Counted from the first letter of the stretch, positions 46,272 through 54,741 are shown. The stretch is DNA of 64,000 nucleotides from Thermoplasmata archaeon (GCA_015063245.1 SUSV01000002.1:62001-126000), one strand, 5' to 3'. Numbers and translations are program-made. Notes: a model not told the origin generated them from the letters alone.

Positions 46272-46661
46272 TCACATTCCGAAGAAACTCTTGACCTTGG
46301 GCCTGAAGAGGTACCAAAGGACGATACAAGCCATGATGGTGGGCAAGATTCCGCCGAATCCGGTCTGGAATATGGATACGATACCAAATATCGCTCCCAA
46401 TGCTGAGAATATCACTCCGAGGATCCACATGATCTTCCAACCATTCCAGAATCCTCCTGCTATGACCACCATTATGAGTCCATAGATGAGGGCGACAGCC
46501 CCTCCGATCGTTCCGAGGTCTGAGGCGCCATCCTCAAGGTCTTCGGCCGTTACTGCCCCGGTTATGAGAGCGGCTCCTCCGATGATGCACAGTACTCCCA
46601 CGAGGAAGTACAGCAGGGCAAGGAGCGTGATCAGAATCGGGCGCGATTTGCCTGATGCCAT
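46272..46661 (-). CDS. Small four-helix membrane protein (129 aa)
   Basis: A hydrophobic protein with about four helices: 'ILITLLALLYFLVGVLCIIGGAALI', 'GGAVALIYGLIMVVIAGGFWNGW', 'IMWILGVIFSALGAIFGIVSIF' and 'ILPTIMACIVLWYLF'. The pattern resembles generic DUF2127-type archaeal/bacterial small membrane proteins. Function is unknown. It is a single-gene unit. Confidence 0.6.
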   Translation of the reverse strand: MASGKSRPILITLLALLYFLVGVLCIIGGAALITGAVTAEDLEDGASDLGTIGGAVALIYGLIMVVIAGGFWNGWKIMWILGVIFSALGAIFGIVSIFQTGFGGILPTIMACIVLWYLFRPKVKSFFGM

Positions 46662-46767
46662 GATTCTCTGATGTATGTCACTGATAAAAACAGTTTCTCG
46701 GGCCAGATGTGAAAGGAGGGGTGGGTTAGGGGGATGCAGGATAATCGGTATGGTACAATCGTTCCAA

Positions 46768-46808
46768 TTAATAGTAATACAAATTACGGTAATTTTAATT
46801 ACTATTAT
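46768..46808. promoter_or_regulatory. 41-bp palindrome before an ATPase gene
   Basis: A dyad centred on 46788 pairs ATAATAGTAAT with ATTACTATTAT on the outside and AAATTAC with GTAATTT inside; only two of the 20 base-pair positions fail. It ends 15 bp before the ATG at 46824, where a bound protein would block transcription or initiation. Likely a dimer or tetramer operator. Confidence 0.6.
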
Positions 46809-46823
46809 GTTCTTCAGATCATC

Positions 46824-48131
46824 ATGAGATTCTACGGTCGCGAGGAGGAACTCCGTGTTTTGGAGAATATAAGAGAGATATCAGAGAATTCCAGCAGATT
46901 CACCGTCATCCTTGGAAGGCGCCGTATCGGAAAGACTGCGTTGGCATTGAGGTCCGTCGAGGGCCATCCTTTCGTCTATCTTTTCGTGACGCGTGTGAAC
47001 GAGTCTGTCCTCTGCCACAATATGCAAAATACGTTGCAGGAATCAGGGATAGACCTCACAGGAGAGATCTCAAGGTTCCGTGATATCCTCAAGGCAGTGA
47101 TGATTCACTCAAGGGAGCATCCGATCACGATGATCATTGATGAGTTCCAGGACTTTTCTTATGTCAATCCATCGATCTATTCGGATATCCAGGAGATTTG
47201 GGACCTATACAAGGACACGTCCAGATTGAATCTCATAGTCAGCGGATCGGTGCATACCATGATGACGCGTCTGTTCGAAGATGAGAAGCAGCCGTTATTC
47301 AACCGTCCGACATCCAAGATATCTCTTCAGCCGTTTCCGATAAGTCTTATGAAGGACATTCTGAAGGACCACAATCCCGATTATACGAACAAGGACCTCC
47401 TCACTATGTATATGCTCACAGGCGGGACGCCTTTGTACATCGAGGTGCTGATGGATGGCGGTGCCCTTGATTCCGATGGCATGATCGACAAGGTCGCATC
47501 ATTCGATTCGATCTTCCTGAGGGATGGAAAGGATCTATTGGTAACAGAGTTCGGCAAAGACTACAGGACATATTTCTCCATACTGCAGCTGATATCCTCC
47601 GGGAAGGAACGCCGTTCGGAGATCGAGGACGTTCTTCGGATGGAATCTGGACCGTATCTGGACCGTTTGAAGAGAGAGTATAGGTTCGTCGATACTGTGG
47701 CTCCGATATTCTCGGACCATGACACCAAGAACACGCGTTGGAGGATCACTGATATGTATCTTCGTTTCTATTTCAGGATGATCCTCCCCGTATCCGACTA
47801 TCTGGAATCTGGGAGGTATGACCTGTTGCGCAGATCCATACTCAGCGCGATACCTAATTACGAGGGCAAGGTTCTGGAAGAGTATTTCACGAGGCGGATA
47901 AAGGAGGAGGACACCTACACCAGGATAGGCGGGTTCTGGAACCGCAAGGGGGACATCGAGATAGACATAGTTGTCGTAGACGACATCGAGAAGACGGCCA
48001 GGGTCATTGAGGTCAAGAGGAATCCCGATAAGCTGGATGAAGGTATACTGAGGATGAAGGCAGAGTATCTGAAAGACGGCCTGAAAGGATACCAAGTGGT
48101 CTATCAGGGGCTCTCTGTCAACGACATGTGA
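46824..48131 (+). CDS. Archaeal AAA+ ATPase with C-terminal nuclease-like domain
   Basis: A 435-residue relative of the protein at 4057-5484. 'MRFYGREEELRVLENI' opens it, Walker A is 'GRRRIGKTAL' near residue 34 and Walker B 'MIIDEFQDF' near residue 105. A winged-helix segment lies near residues 245-285. The end has 'RIGGFWNRKGDIEIDIVVVDDIEKTARVIEVKRNPDK', a PD-(D/E)xK pattern (D ... ExK). The ATG at 46824 was chosen because the track's earlier start runs through a large palindrome. Function unknown; toxin-like or mobile-element control roles have been suggested only by genomic context. Confidence 0.8.
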   Translation: MRFYGREEELRVLENIREISENSSRFTVILGRRRIGKTALALRSVEGHPFVYLFVTRVNESVLCHNMQNTLQESGIDLTGEISRFRDILKAVMIHSREHPITMIIDEFQDFSYVNPSIYSDIQEIWDLYKDTSRLNLIVSGSVHTMMTRLFEDEKQPLFNRPTSKISLQPFPISLMKDILKDHNPDYTNKDLLTMYMLTGGTPLYIEVLMDGGALDSDGMIDKVASFDSIFLRDGKDLLVTEFGKDYRTYFSILQLISSGKERRSEIEDVLRMESGPYLDRLKREYRFVDTVAPIFSDHDTKNTRWRITDMYLRFYFRMILPVSDYLESGRYDLLRRSILSAIPNYEGKVLEEYFTRRIKEEDTYTRIGGFWNRKGDIEIDIVVVDDIEKTARVIEVKRNPDKLDEGILRMKAEYLKDGLKGYQVVYQGLSVNDM

Positions 48132-48670
48132 TCCTTATTCGAAAACAGGCGGTTATCGGAGCCGTCGAGAGCATGCTAGCTGAGCATTCGAGAACCGTAT
48201 ATCAGCAAATCAGTCCATGATCTACAGTTGCGAATGATGTTAGCATAGGTTATGTCGATAGGTTGTATTTTTGTCATATTAAGGGTTAGAAATAGTTGTA
48301 TTTTTGACAGTATCCACATATCCAGATTATTAGATGATATGCGTACCGTAAGATGAGAGATAGGATCAAAAATTCTATGCTGAGGATGATAGGAGGGCCT
48401 TGATCATAGACTGTGTTCGTCATTGCGGCAGATTCATCCATCAAGGACTCAAAATGAGAAGTGGTGGGCCCTACCGAAACCAAATCCCACTGAGCCAGAT
48501 CACAGAAAAATATTCTATAAAGGGTCGAATTTCTGGCGATAAAAATGCCGTGGGGAACACAGAGGGAAGAATTCCTCGTAGCGTGGGTCCGATTTTAAGC
48601 GCTCGATCTGAGAACAACGACGGCCGTACAGCCGTTCCCTCAACATTGCACTCAGAGCGAGGTAATCAAT
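48132..48670. other. Non-coding stretch before the replication element
   Basis: No convincing CDS or tRNA in about 540 bp. It holds a 15-bp direct repeat pair with a 33-bp period (48262-48309), a small ACGGC/GCCGT hairpin near 48620-48636 and the leader of the downstream element with a strong GAGGTAATCA ribosome site. It may be the left end of an integrated element. Confidence 0.45.
48262..48309. repeat. Pair of 15-bp direct repeats with 33-bp period
   Basis: GTTGTATTTTTGTCA (48262-48276) and GTTGTATTTTTGACA (48295-48309) differ at one base. The 33-bp spacing equals that of the repeat pair before the ATPase pseudogene at 7775-7825, though the sequences differ. No gene starts close by, so they may be an orphan control region. 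Confidence 0.5.
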
Positions 48671-49015
48671 ATGAAAGCGAAAGCTAGGAATGGGCCCTAC
48701 AAGGCCGGGAGCAGCAGGAAGAACAAGAGGACCAAGGTCAGGAATCTTGTGTCCTTCGAGAAGGGGAACATCAGGATATTCCTCAGACAGATAACGCCAT
48801 TCGACGAGGTTTCTGAGGAGTACGTCCAGCCCTTCCTAAGGTTGGTCTCTTTGGTTGACGGCAAGTATGCGAGGATTCCGTTGGACAAGGAGATTCTGAT
48901 CGAGTTGGGAGGATTCCTTCAATCAATCGGTTCCGGACTGTCGATGAAGGAGGATTCAGGATTGGAGTACTCAGCCCCTTTGAAACCGGAAGCTATCCAG
49001 GAGGCGAGTGAATGA
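48671..49015 (+). CDS. Small protein of the HUH-Rep element (114 aa)
   Basis: A protein with a basic N terminus ('KAGSSRKNKRTKVRN') and a beta-rich core: 'GNIRIFLRQITPFD', 'YVQPFLRLVSLVDGKYARIPLDKEILIELGGFLQSIG'. The next gene encodes a clear paralogue of this core, and the two overlap by 4 nt. A near-perfect GAGGTAATCA ribosome site precedes the ATG. It may bind DNA or form part of the element's replication or copy-control machinery; no named family is recognised. Confidence 0.6.
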   Translation: MKAKARNGPYKAGSSRKNKRTKVRNLVSFEKGNIRIFLRQITPFDEVSEEYVQPFLRLVSLVDGKYARIPLDKEILIELGGFLQSIGSGLSMKEDSGLEYSAPLKPEAIQEASE

Positions 49016-49386
49016 GCTCAGAAGAGGAATTCATCCAGGAAGCTCAGGAGAAGCTTGGGGTCCCACAGCCGGTATCGAAACCTCCCATGAGGCTGCCGTT
49101 GAACAAGTTTCATTACGGCCGTCTCTTCGCCAATTTCACATTGGTGGCAGACTATGACATCAAGAATCAGGAGTACAACCCTCCGGAGCCCAGACTGAAC
49201 ATATCTATGGGGGAGAAGCGCATTTGGCTTCCCACAGATCCGGAGGTCATCAGGCTTTTGGGCGAGTACTTCATCACAGTCGGAAAGACGATGGAGGATC
49301 TCAAGTTCCCTACCAAGGAAGTCGATATCGAGGAGATCAGGAGGATCCTGATGTCATGCGGGTGTGTGGTGAAGGATGGGAATTAA
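49012..49386 (+). CDS. Paralogous small protein of the HUH-Rep element (124 aa)
   Basis: It shares with the preceding protein the pattern 'F.L ... YNPPEPRLNISMGEKRIWLPTDPEVIRLLGEYFITVGKTM', that is a beta-hairpin followed by a helix. The N terminus is acidic and there is a cysteine pair ('SCGC') near the end. Its start overlaps the upstream stop by ATGA and its stop overlaps the next gene by 11 nt, so all four genes 48671-51127 form one tightly packed operon. Duplication of a single ancestral gene is likely. Confidence 0.6.
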   Translation: MSSEEEFIQEAQEKLGVPQPVSKPPMRLPLNKFHYGRLFANFTLVADYDIKNQEYNPPEPRLNISMGEKRIWLPTDPEVIRLLGEYFITVGKTMEDLKFPTKEVDIEEIRRILMSCGCVVKDGN

Positions 49387-49735
49387 GAGATGCTGCCTGA
49401 CCTGCGCATACTTCCCAGGATTCAACGAGGAGCATGAGCTGGATGCTGCTTGTAAGGATTACAGGCCCCTCGATATCGACAAGATCGATGAGATGACCAG
49501 GGACGAGATCCTTACCAAGCTGTATGGGGTCGAATATCTTCGTAACTATTACGAGGAGGATGAGTTCGATGAACTCTATGGTTGGAAGGTCGAAATGGAG
49601 GAATCTTCATCCAGGACTGGATCCAGATGCCCTGAGGAATACGGACCTCAGACCGTCAATGAAACGCCTTACGTTGACAAGAACGGACTTCGCGTATGCG
49701 AGTTCCTCTTGGACGGTCAGAGCGGGGAGCTCTGA
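49376..49735 (+). CDS. Small cysteine-containing acidic protein of the HUH-Rep element (119 aa)
   Basis: An acidic protein that begins 'MGIKRCCLTCAYFPGFNEE' and has further cysteines at 'AACKDY', 'SRCPEEY' and 'RVCEFLL', perhaps one metal site. The centre is helix-rich ('DIDKIDEMTRDEILTKLYGVEYLRN'). No family recognised. Positioned 3 bp before the Rep gene, it may help the initiator. Confidence 0.55.
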   Translation: MGIKRCCLTCAYFPGFNEEHELDAACKDYRPLDIDKIDEMTRDEILTKLYGVEYLRNYYEEDEFDELYGWKVEMEESSSRTGSRCPEEYGPQTVNETPYVDKNGLRVCEFLLDGQSGEL

Positions 49736-49738
49736 ATA

Positions 49739-51127
49739 ATGGACATCCAGGATCTGTTGGATCAAGGATACACTGGGAACATGGATGTGGGGGAGCTGGA
49801 ATCGAGGATCAAAGAGACCTTCGAACATCCAGTCATCCCTTACATCAAGAAACTCCCTTTCGAGGATACTTTCTACAATCCTGACGACACGCCTTTATCG
49901 GAATTCAACGAGCTCCTGTCATGGGTGCCTCCGGGCCATGATCTGGAGCGTCCGATAAGGAATCATTGCGGACCTCTGAGGGTGAAGGGCTCCACAGGTA
50001 ACAACGGCCGTGTGTTCACTGCATGTTCCAATGACGCGGACCATTACATCAGGGGAAAGTGCAACCATTGCTGGTCATGCAAATGCCCGGTGTGTCTGAA
50101 CGATACATGCATGAGACAGGGGACAAAGGCGGAGATGAGATTCGTTGCTTACCGCCTACTATGTGAGAAGCAGGGGATCGATCCGGGACCGCTAGGTCAT
50201 TGGGTGTTGTCCCCTGACCAGGATCTGATCAAGAGGAAGATGCAGTCCCATGAGGACTTCACCAAGTTCCGCAGGAAGATGCAGAAGGATCTCGTCAAGG
50301 TCGGAGCGAAGGGCGGTATCCTGATATTCCATCCTTGGAGGATGAAGGATGATCTTTGGGAGGTCGGACCGCACTTCCATGGTTTTATCCACGGATTCCT
50401 CGATACGGAGAGGTTCCTGGATTCTCATGAAGGCTATGTCATCAAGAAGGTCCACTCGAAGGTCAAGATAGAGTCCATCCGTTTGTCGATGGCCTATCTT
50501 TACACCCATGAGGGGATCGGCCTTTACGAGAGGCAGCCTACAACGGATGATTACATCAGGAAGATCGTGAACTACTACCTTCCCGGATTGCAGACTCCGG
50601 AGCGTCAGGACGATGGTTCGATGGTTATCAGGAACAGATACACTGATGAGGATTATGCCGATCAAGTACTCGGGAAAGGGAGGATGGTCGGAGAGGGAAT
50701 CATCGACTGGTTCGGTATGATCAAGGACTCTCATTTCTCCCAGGTACGTAACAACTATTTTGGCGATATGGCCAACAACATCCTCAAGAAGGTCTGTGTC
50801 GAGAACTATCGTGAGACCAGGACCTGTACCCATTGCGGGGCCGAGCTGAGGACGTATGCAGGCCTGTGCGATCAATGTGGAGAGCAATCTTCACACATTT
50901 TCGAGAACAATGTGAGGGTGTTCGCGAAGGATGCGGATTATGTGAAGGAGCTCGTTCCAGAGATCAAGTCAGGTCTGTCGGATTCGGGTATGAGATGGGG
51001 CGATCTCACACCGAAAGTTGCCATGATCGTTTCCGATAAGGAGGTCATGGACAACATAGCCGCTTCCAGACCTGAGAATGCTCTTAAGGCCTATTCTTCA
51101 GGCCCCATAGTTCGTCATCTCTGTTGA
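49739..51127 (+). CDS. HUH-type rolling-circle replication initiator (Rep)
   Basis: A 462-residue protein. A zinc cluster 'CNHCWSCKCPVC' lies near residues 112-124. The three RCR motifs follow in order: motif 1 'LGHWVLSPDQD' near residue 159, motif 2 'GPHFHGFIHGF' near residue 211 (the HUH histidines), and motif 3 'MAYLYTHEGIG' near residue 250 with the candidate nicking tyrosine. A C-terminal zinc ribbon 'CTHCGAELRTYAGLCDQCG' is near residue 361. The layout resembles Reps of archaeal plasmids and viruses. The protein seems intact, so the surrounding element may be an integrated or recently integrated RCR replicon. Confidence 0.72.
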   Translation: MDIQDLLDQGYTGNMDVGELESRIKETFEHPVIPYIKKLPFEDTFYNPDDTPLSEFNELLSWVPPGHDLERPIRNHCGPLRVKGSTGNNGRVFTACSNDADHYIRGKCNHCWSCKCPVCLNDTCMRQGTKAEMRFVAYRLLCEKQGIDPGPLGHWVLSPDQDLIKRKMQSHEDFTKFRRKMQKDLVKVGAKGGILIFHPWRMKDDLWEVGPHFHGFIHGFLDTERFLDSHEGYVIKKVHSKVKIESIRLSMAYLYTHEGIGLYERQPTTDDYIRKIVNYYLPGLQTPERQDDGSMVIRNRYTDEDYADQVLGKGRMVGEGIIDWFGMIKDSHFSQVRNNYFGDMANNILKKVCVENYRETRTCTHCGAELRTYAGLCDQCGEQSSHIFENNVRVFAKDADYVKELVPEIKSGLSDSGMRWGDLTPKVAMIVSDKEVMDNIAASRPENALKAYSSGPIVRHLC

Positions 51128-51440
51128 TAGGAACCTGGTAGGGATATCCTAACAGGTGTCGCCCGACGGACGCGCGAGCGGATGTCGCGCATCCGAGCAA
51201 ACCTTAGTGCAGCGAGGATGCGGGCGACCTATGGGCCAGGCGGCCATGCGCGTCGGACCACGGTCCAGCGCTGGCCGCCGGGCACATTGACATCATTCCA
51301 ACCCGTTGTGCGTTTCCTGCCATATATGTACCGTGCTGAACGGTACAGACATGGATGATTAAATCATGGACTGATCATGCACCTCGTTTACATCAAACAT
51401 CAAGAAAAGGTTATACGGGCTATCCAGGATAACCAACTCG
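51128..51440. other. GC-rich structured non-coding region after Rep
   Basis: About 150 bp directly after rep are unusually GC-rich and foldable. GGCGGCCA (51239-51246) pairs with TGGCCGCC (51272-51279), with GCGC/GCGC and GGACC/GGTCC stacked inside. Upstream TCGCCCG can pair with CGGGCGA around a CGGATG-TCGCG-CATCCG hairpin. This could be a small RNA or a replication origin. The right part holds the helicase promoter. No ORF is credible. Confidence 0.55.
51409..51417 (+). promoter_or_regulatory. TATA-like box of the helicase gene
   Basis: GGTTATACG lies 24-32 bp before the ATG at 51441, predicting a leaderless transcript. Confidence 0.4.
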
Positions 51441-53876
51441 ATGAAGGACAAAGATATCAAGCTCAATCAAAAGCTGACAGATGCTTGCTCGAGTCTTTCA
51501 TTCTATACCGACAATCCCTATTTTGTCGAACCCATGGATTTCAACACTATCCTGAAGGATTACAAGCAGCTCAAGAATGATGCCGATCGGCGCTCATCAA
51601 AGATTACTTATTCGTTGGGGCTTGTGAATAAGACCCTGAAGGCGAACATTATCAGATTCCAGGAGATGTATGACGCCTTCCCTCAGACCATGGCTTCTCA
51701 TAACGATGTAATCGCTCAGAGGTTGGCGGTCGAGATAGGCAATCGCATCAATCCTGTTGAAGGTCGTGATCTCGATGATCAGCAATTGAAGGCAATTGCA
51801 TATGATGTTAGGACTAGGCTAATCATCGCAGGAGCCGGAACAGGGAAGACAACCACCATCATCGGTCTTGTCAAAGAGCTTCTTTCATCGGGGAAGGCCA
51901 ATCCGGAAGAGATACTTCTTCTTTCATTCACCAATGCATCCGTCAGTGAACTCAAGGGCAGGATCCAAAAGGAAACCAACCAAAGGGTGGAGACCACAAC
52001 ATTCCACCGTCTTGGTCTGAAGATAATAGCCGGGGCTCAGGGAAAGGTCCCTGCGATCTCAAAGATAGACATAGGCAAGTTCGTCATCGACGAGATTCTC
52101 CGCAGGAAATCAGATCCGGCCTTCATGAGGAAACTCAATGAGTACATCGCATACGATTACGAATCTCTCAGGGATGAGGACCAATTCGAAAGCGGTTCGG
52201 AGATGGTCGCATATCTTCAAGAGAATCCTTTGTACACTCTGAACGGTGAGAGGGTTAAGAGTTTCGGGGAATCTGATATCGCCAACTACCTCGCCTTGAA
52301 TGGAATTCCGTACATCTATGAGGATTCATACGAGGTTGATACTGCCGATTCCAAATATGGTCAGTACCATCCGGACTTCCATATCAAGGGCACCAACATC
52401 TACATCGAGTATTTCGGGATAGACCGCAACGGCAATGTTGCGAAGTTCATGACCGACAAGGATCCTCAGGCTGCAGAAGAGTACAGGAAAGGCATGGAGT
52501 GGAAGAGGGAGATCCACAGGGCCAACGGCACCAAGCTGATCGAATTGTACGCGTATGACCGTTCCGAGGGGAATCTCATCGATGAGCTGGAGAGGAAGCT
52601 CAAGGCCAGTCATGTCAAAATGGATCCCCGTCCTCCGGAGGAGATATTTGAAAAGACATTCGGAGGGGATAAACGCAAGTTGAACACCCTTGCCTCCAAT
52701 TTCACCACGGCCATTCTTCTCATCAAAGGTTTCGGGAGGCCTTGGGAGGAAGTATATCCCAAAGCGGACAATCGTCAGGACAAGCGCGAGCTGAAGAGGA
52801 TGGAAGGTGTACTCAGACCGATATATGATGCGTATCAGAATGAGCTGTCGATGAAAGGCGAGATAGATTTCGAGGATATGCTGAACACGGCCTCAGACTG
52901 TGTTTGGAAAGGTCTGTACGTCCATCCGTACAAGTATGTGATCGTCGACGAATATCAGGATCTCTCCAGATCGAGATACAATCTGCTGAAGGCTCTCCGC
53001 AGGTCCAAGGATTACAGGCTGTTCTGCGTAGGCGATGATTGGCAGAGCATCTATCGTTTCAACGGATGCGATGTATCCTACATACTTGATTTCGAGAAGT
53101 ATTGGGGGCCCTCAGCGATATGCAAGATCGAGAGAACATACCGCTTCTCGGGAGAGCTTCTGACCAAGAGTTCTGAATTCATCAGCAGGAATGGGAAGCA
53201 ATACAGGAAGCATCTGATAGGTTCGTCTTCCAAGGATAGCAAGGTCTATCCTCTGTTCGCTCCGACGGATGCGGAGATCCGTAGGAGGATCGCCGACGTC
53301 ATCTTGAGGGCCCCGGAGGGGAAGAGTGTCCTGTTCCTCGGAAGGTACAATCATGATGTCAGGCTTCTCTCGGAGGATGGATTCAGCTGGAGGCCGAGCA
53401 TCTCCGACAGTTCGACCATCATAGGTTATTCAGAACGTCAGGGCCTCGATATGAGATTCATGACCATCCATTCTTCGAAAGGGCTTCAGGCTGATGTTGT
53501 GATTTCCCTCAATAACAAGACCGGAAGGTACGGTTTCCCAAGCAAGAGGGATGAACCTCTGCTGATCCCTCTCCTTCTGGGGAAGGATAACAATCAGTAC
53601 GATGAGGAACGCAGGCTGTTCTATGTCGCAATGACCCGTGCTAAAGATGCAGCCTACATCGTTTCCTATACGAATCGCCAGTCCGATTTCTTCAAGGAGC
53701 TGTTCTCTTACAACGGTAGGGATGCGAACAGAGTCCAGATGATCTGTCCGGTATGTGGCGGTGCTCTATTGATCAAGAACGGAAAATACGGTATGTTCTA
53801 CGGGTGCTCGAACTTCGCATCCAGGGGATGCAGGTTCACCCGTAAGGTGGATAACGGGCCCCGGTATCAGAAATGA
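51441..53876 (+). CDS. UvrD/HelD-type SF1 DNA helicase with nuclease-like insert and zinc finger
   Basis: An 811-residue helicase. The Q motif region 'LDDQQLKAIAYD' and Walker A 'IIAGAGTGKTTTI' lie near residues 114-135, motif Ia 'LLLSFTNASVSELKGRI' follows, Walker B is 'VIVDEYQDLS' near residue 507, motif III 'VGDDWQSIYRFNGC', motif V 'MTIHSSKGLQADVV' and motif VI 'RLFYVAMTRAKD'. Between motifs Ia and II is a ~60-residue insert with 'YHPDFHIKGTNIYIEYFG', the PD-(D/E)xK-like domain of helicase IV relatives. A topoisomerase-type zinc finger ends the protein ('CPVCGGALLIKNGKYGMFYGCSNF'). It may act in repair or defence, or serve the adjacent Rep element. Confidence 0.85.
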   Translation: MKDKDIKLNQKLTDACSSLSFYTDNPYFVEPMDFNTILKDYKQLKNDADRRSSKITYSLGLVNKTLKANIIRFQEMYDAFPQTMASHNDVIAQRLAVEIGNRINPVEGRDLDDQQLKAIAYDVRTRLIIAGAGTGKTTTIIGLVKELLSSGKANPEEILLLSFTNASVSELKGRIQKETNQRVETTTFHRLGLKIIAGAQGKVPAISKIDIGKFVIDEILRRKSDPAFMRKLNEYIAYDYESLRDEDQFESGSEMVAYLQENPLYTLNGERVKSFGESDIANYLALNGIPYIYEDSYEVDTADSKYGQYHPDFHIKGTNIYIEYFGIDRNGNVAKFMTDKDPQAAEEYRKGMEWKREIHRANGTKLIELYAYDRSEGNLIDELERKLKASHVKMDPRPPEEIFEKTFGGDKRKLNTLASNFTTAILLIKGFGRPWEEVYPKADNRQDKRELKRMEGVLRPIYDAYQNELSMKGEIDFEDMLNTASDCVWKGLYVHPYKYVIVDEYQDLSRSRYNLLKALRRSKDYRLFCVGDDWQSIYRFNGCDVSYILDFEKYWGPSAICKIERTYRFSGELLTKSSEFISRNGKQYRKHLIGSSSKDSKVYPLFAPTDAEIRRRIADVILRAPEGKSVLFLGRYNHDVRLLSEDGFSWRPSISDSSTIIGYSERQGLDMRFMTIHSSKGLQADVVISLNNKTGRYGFPSKRDEPLLIPLLLGKDNNQYDEERRLFYVAMTRAKDAAYIVSYTNRQSDFFKELFSYNGRDANRVQMICPVCGGALLIKNGKYGMFYGCSNFASRGCRFTRKVDNGPRYQK

Positions 53877-53928
53877 TTACGATCCCGGGTCGGTTTCGAA
53901 GAGGTTTAGGGCCTTCGGCCCTTGGTTG

Positions 53929-54603
53929 TCAGAGCGAGAATCTGTGGTCCTCCAGCCACTCGTTGATGGCATCGAATCCAGGATAGTTCCTGACGACCCT
54001 GGCGACCTCATCCTTCCTGTCTATTTGCGTCATGTTGAAATCGCTGTTCACATAGACGATCTGATTGAAGATCACGTAGTCCAGGACCTCATCGGGGACA
54101 TCTTCCAGATCCAAGGCCTTGTTGATGGTCACGACCTTCATGAGCATCGATGACCATGCACTCTTATCGTCACTCGTTCCGGCGGACCAGAAGAATCTCA
54201 TGTGTCCGAGGTCTTCGGGGATCAGCTTCATGTCCTTGAGTCTTGCCAGGGATTCCTGGATGTCCTTGTACTGGCCCTCTTCGGATCCGATCCTTCTGTC
54301 CCTCTTGATGTAGGAGGGCTGCATCTTCATTGTGAATTCCTCGGATGTTAGCCAATCGGACACAACTTCGGGGTATTCGCATTCCTTTCCTTTGATCCTG
54401 TTGAAGATCGTCCTCGCGATCCCTTCAACGACGTTTAGCGGAGCTTCCTTCAGGTAGTCCGATACCGTGAATTCGGCCCATTGGTAGGTCCTCATCCATC
54501 TGACTTTGAGTTCGTGATATGCCGCGAACTCCGCTTTGGTCTGTATTCCGAAATCGTTTCCGACCTTCTGGAAGGTCATGTCCAGTTCTTCCGATGTTAC
54601 CAT
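53929..54603 (-). CDS. Metallopeptidase-like protein lacking the HExxH site
   Basis: A 224-residue protein from the ATG at 54603, which has an AAGGAGTTG ribosome site. The C-terminal half reads 'MKVVTINKALDLEDVPDEVLDYVIFNQIVYVNSDFN', closely like archaeal SprT/YgjP-type metallopeptidases, in which this position reads 'YVIYHELLH'. Here it is 'YVIFNQIVYV', so the zinc ligands are gone. It may be a regulatory or inactivated paralogue. The N-terminal half is helical and unassigned. A long structured leader precedes the gene. Confidence 0.6.
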   Translation of the reverse strand: MVTSEELDMTFQKVGNDFGIQTKAEFAAYHELKVRWMRTYQWAEFTVSDYLKEAPLNVVEGIARTIFNRIKGKECEYPEVVSDWLTSEEFTMKMQPSYIKRDRRIGSEEGQYKDIQESLARLKDMKLIPEDLGHMRFFWSAGTSDDKSAWSSMLMKVVTINKALDLEDVPDEVLDYVIFNQIVYVNSDFNMTQIDRKDEVARVVRNYPGFDAINEWLEDHRFSL

Positions 54604-54623
54604 CTTCTTCAACTCCTTTTTCT

Positions 54624-54741
54624 TAGGGGCAACTTGAACCCCGGAACGGAGCTGGAGCGAGGGGATTATGCGGACTGCGGCGAGCAAGAAGGAATAGTTC
54701 AAGCAGGAAAAGGTGAGCCGCTGGACACAATATTGCCCCTA
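54624..54741 (-). promoter_or_regulatory. Stem-closed structured leader, riboswitch-like
   Basis: On the minus strand TAGGGGCAA and TTGCCCCTA form a perfect 9-bp closing stem over 118 nt. Just inside the 3' arm GTTCAAG pairs with CTTGAAC 64 nt away. The stem ends 12-20 bp before the ribosome site and ATG of the 53929-54603 gene. It is too long for a tRNA and lacks a T arm. The family is unknown. Confidence 0.4.

Noticed and set aside
54624-54741. tRNA gene suggested by the TAGGGGC/GCCCCTA ends
   Set aside because: 118 nt is too long, and no T arm, anticodon arm or D arm can be drawn; the second stem does not fit a tRNA even with an intron.
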